Shown: positions 56,034-56,786 of the stretch, one piece after another
How the letters are laid out: every line of letters begins with the position of its first letter
How positions within the stretch are numbered: position 1 is the stretch's first letter
Assembly (NCBI GenBank): GCA_904398315.1
Contig: CAJFPD010000093.1
Coordinates: forward strand, 1 to 56,786
Direction of reading: 5' to 3'
Length of the DNA: 56,786 nt
DNA from: Candidatus Alangreenwoodia gallinarii
Lineage (GTDB): Bacteria > Bacillota > Clostridia > Peptostreptococcales > Anaerovoracaceae
The notes under the pieces: model-generated
Database searches by the model: none
Seen by the model: the letters and a program-made list of their open reading frames with translations, nothing else
What the model was told of the DNA's origin: nothing
Translations under genes and position numbers: made by a program

Positions 56034-56103
56034 AATATTCTCCCTTTCATCCTGATAAAACTTCCTGCGGGATTTTACCCGTGTAAAACGGAATTCCCCG
56101 CGC

Positions 56104-56142
56104 AAAAAATAAAGACGACCACAGCGCACAACGCCATGGCCG
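56104..56142 (-). terminator. Lysine-riboswitch intrinsic terminator
   Basis: Minus strand CGGCCATGGCG-ttgtg-CGCTGTGGTCG (11 bp, 3 G-U pairs) then TCTTTATTTTTT. Confidence 0.75.
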
Positions 56143-56171
56143 ATTTCCATCTGAACAAAAATTGTCTGGAA

Positions 56172-56343
56172 GGGACGATAGCGCTCCACGAAATGTGACA
56201 GCCGGCAGCATATTCTCCTGCCGTCCAACAGAACGCCTCTCAATCCAGTATCCTGTTTCGGCAAAACTCCCTTTCCTCCCGCTTCGCAGACGGTTGAGCG
56301 CCTCCGCAGAATTACTCATGAGCCTTGCACCTCTATCATCTTC
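56172..56343 (-). promoter_or_regulatory. Lysine riboswitch (L-box)
   Basis: Minus strand GATAGAGGTGCAAGGCTCATGAGTAA...AAAGGGAGTTTTGCCGAAACAGG...TCTGTTGGACGGCAGGA...GCCGGCTGTCACATTTCGTGGAGCGCTATC. Confidence 0.93.
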
Positions 56344-56353
56344 AATTGCGGGC

Positions 56354-56382
56354 ATTATATCACACGGTCAAAGCTTTGTCAA
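56354..56382 (-). promoter_or_regulatory. Consensus sigma-A promoter for the lysine-importer operon
   Basis: Minus strand TTGACA - 17 bp - TATAAT. Confidence 0.88.
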
Positions 56383-56579
56383 TCAACGGACGGGCTTTGA
56401 AGTTTACGGATTTTTTCCTTATTTTCTTTTTAATATACGAAAAGATTCTTTATATGCGGGGCAGACACGGGATAGCAAAGACTCTTTGCTTTACCTTTTC
56501 CGCAGCTATATGATATATTTCAGATAGGAAAAGATAAAAATCACAAACAGATCAGAATAAAAGATACAGGGTGATAATC

Positions 56580-56723
56580 ATGATGTTCTTAAGCAAATCC
56601 ATAGGCTCAAATATCAGAAAACTCAGGATGCAGAAGAATCTCTCGCAGAATGATCTGGCTGCCGCATTATCCGTTACAAGGCAGACAGTATCCAATTATG
56701 AAACCGGGGTATCACTTAGATAA
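56580..56723 (+). pseudogene. Truncated XRE/Cro-type HTH regulator (47 codons)
   Basis: MMFLSKSIGSNIRKLRMQKNLSQNDLAAALSVTRQTVSNYETGVSLR-stop; below the ORF-track length cutoff. Confidence 0.75.
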
Positions 56724-56786
56724 AGATACCACACCAATCCCACGCTGACTTTTGCTCAACCGATACAGCCGGAGGGCTGGATAACA

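Noticed and set aside
56034-56264. N-terminal extension of the substrate-binding protein
   Set aside because: It is lysine riboswitch/terminator sequence; the lipoprotein signal peptide starts at 56033.

Overview
A 56.8 kb chromosomal window from a low-to-mid GC Firmicute, probably Lachnospirales-like (inferred from gene content). It is mostly housekeeping and metabolic genes: the complete F1Fo ATP synthase operon atpBEFHAGDC, ilvE, pncB, uvrB-uvrA, citrate synthase, Mn-catalase, tRNA-Ser(GGA), tyrA, nrdG/nrdD, hcp, cfa-like, an Na/Pi symporter, a rubredoxin-glutamate synthase fusion, a collagen-like surface protein with a GT2 glycosyltransferase, tandem diguanylate cyclases, an arginase-family gene and a lysine-type ABC importer. 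I saw no CRISPR array, rRNA or prophage. Regulatory elements readable from sequence: a glycine riboswitch with terminator upstream of an AGCS symporter; a lysine riboswitch with terminator and a consensus promoter upstream of the ABC importer (the ORF track translates through it); a LexA/SOS box against the uvrB promoter; a pair of NrdR-like boxes 31 bp apart on the nrdD promoter; and an HxlR-type repeat operator. Structural oddities: an unannotated, internally deleted YbaK/prolyl-tRNA deacylase pseudogene directly after citrate synthase; an Hcp lacking its N-terminal cubane domain whose 5' end collides with nrdG; a GGDEF gene split at an A7 tract beside an intact paralog; NrdD with a C-terminal CPNC redoxin domain; a trigger-factor-like protein without the ribosome-binding domain; a roughly 116 bp MITE-like foldback; GC-rich hairpins without U-tracts about 30 nt upstream of start codons; and a truncated XRE regulator at the right edge. 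No single clearly new multi-gene system was evident. The best candidates for follow-up are the truncated Hcp, the split diguanylate cyclase, the DUF1893/ECF-S pair and the HxlR-controlled flavodoxin cluster.
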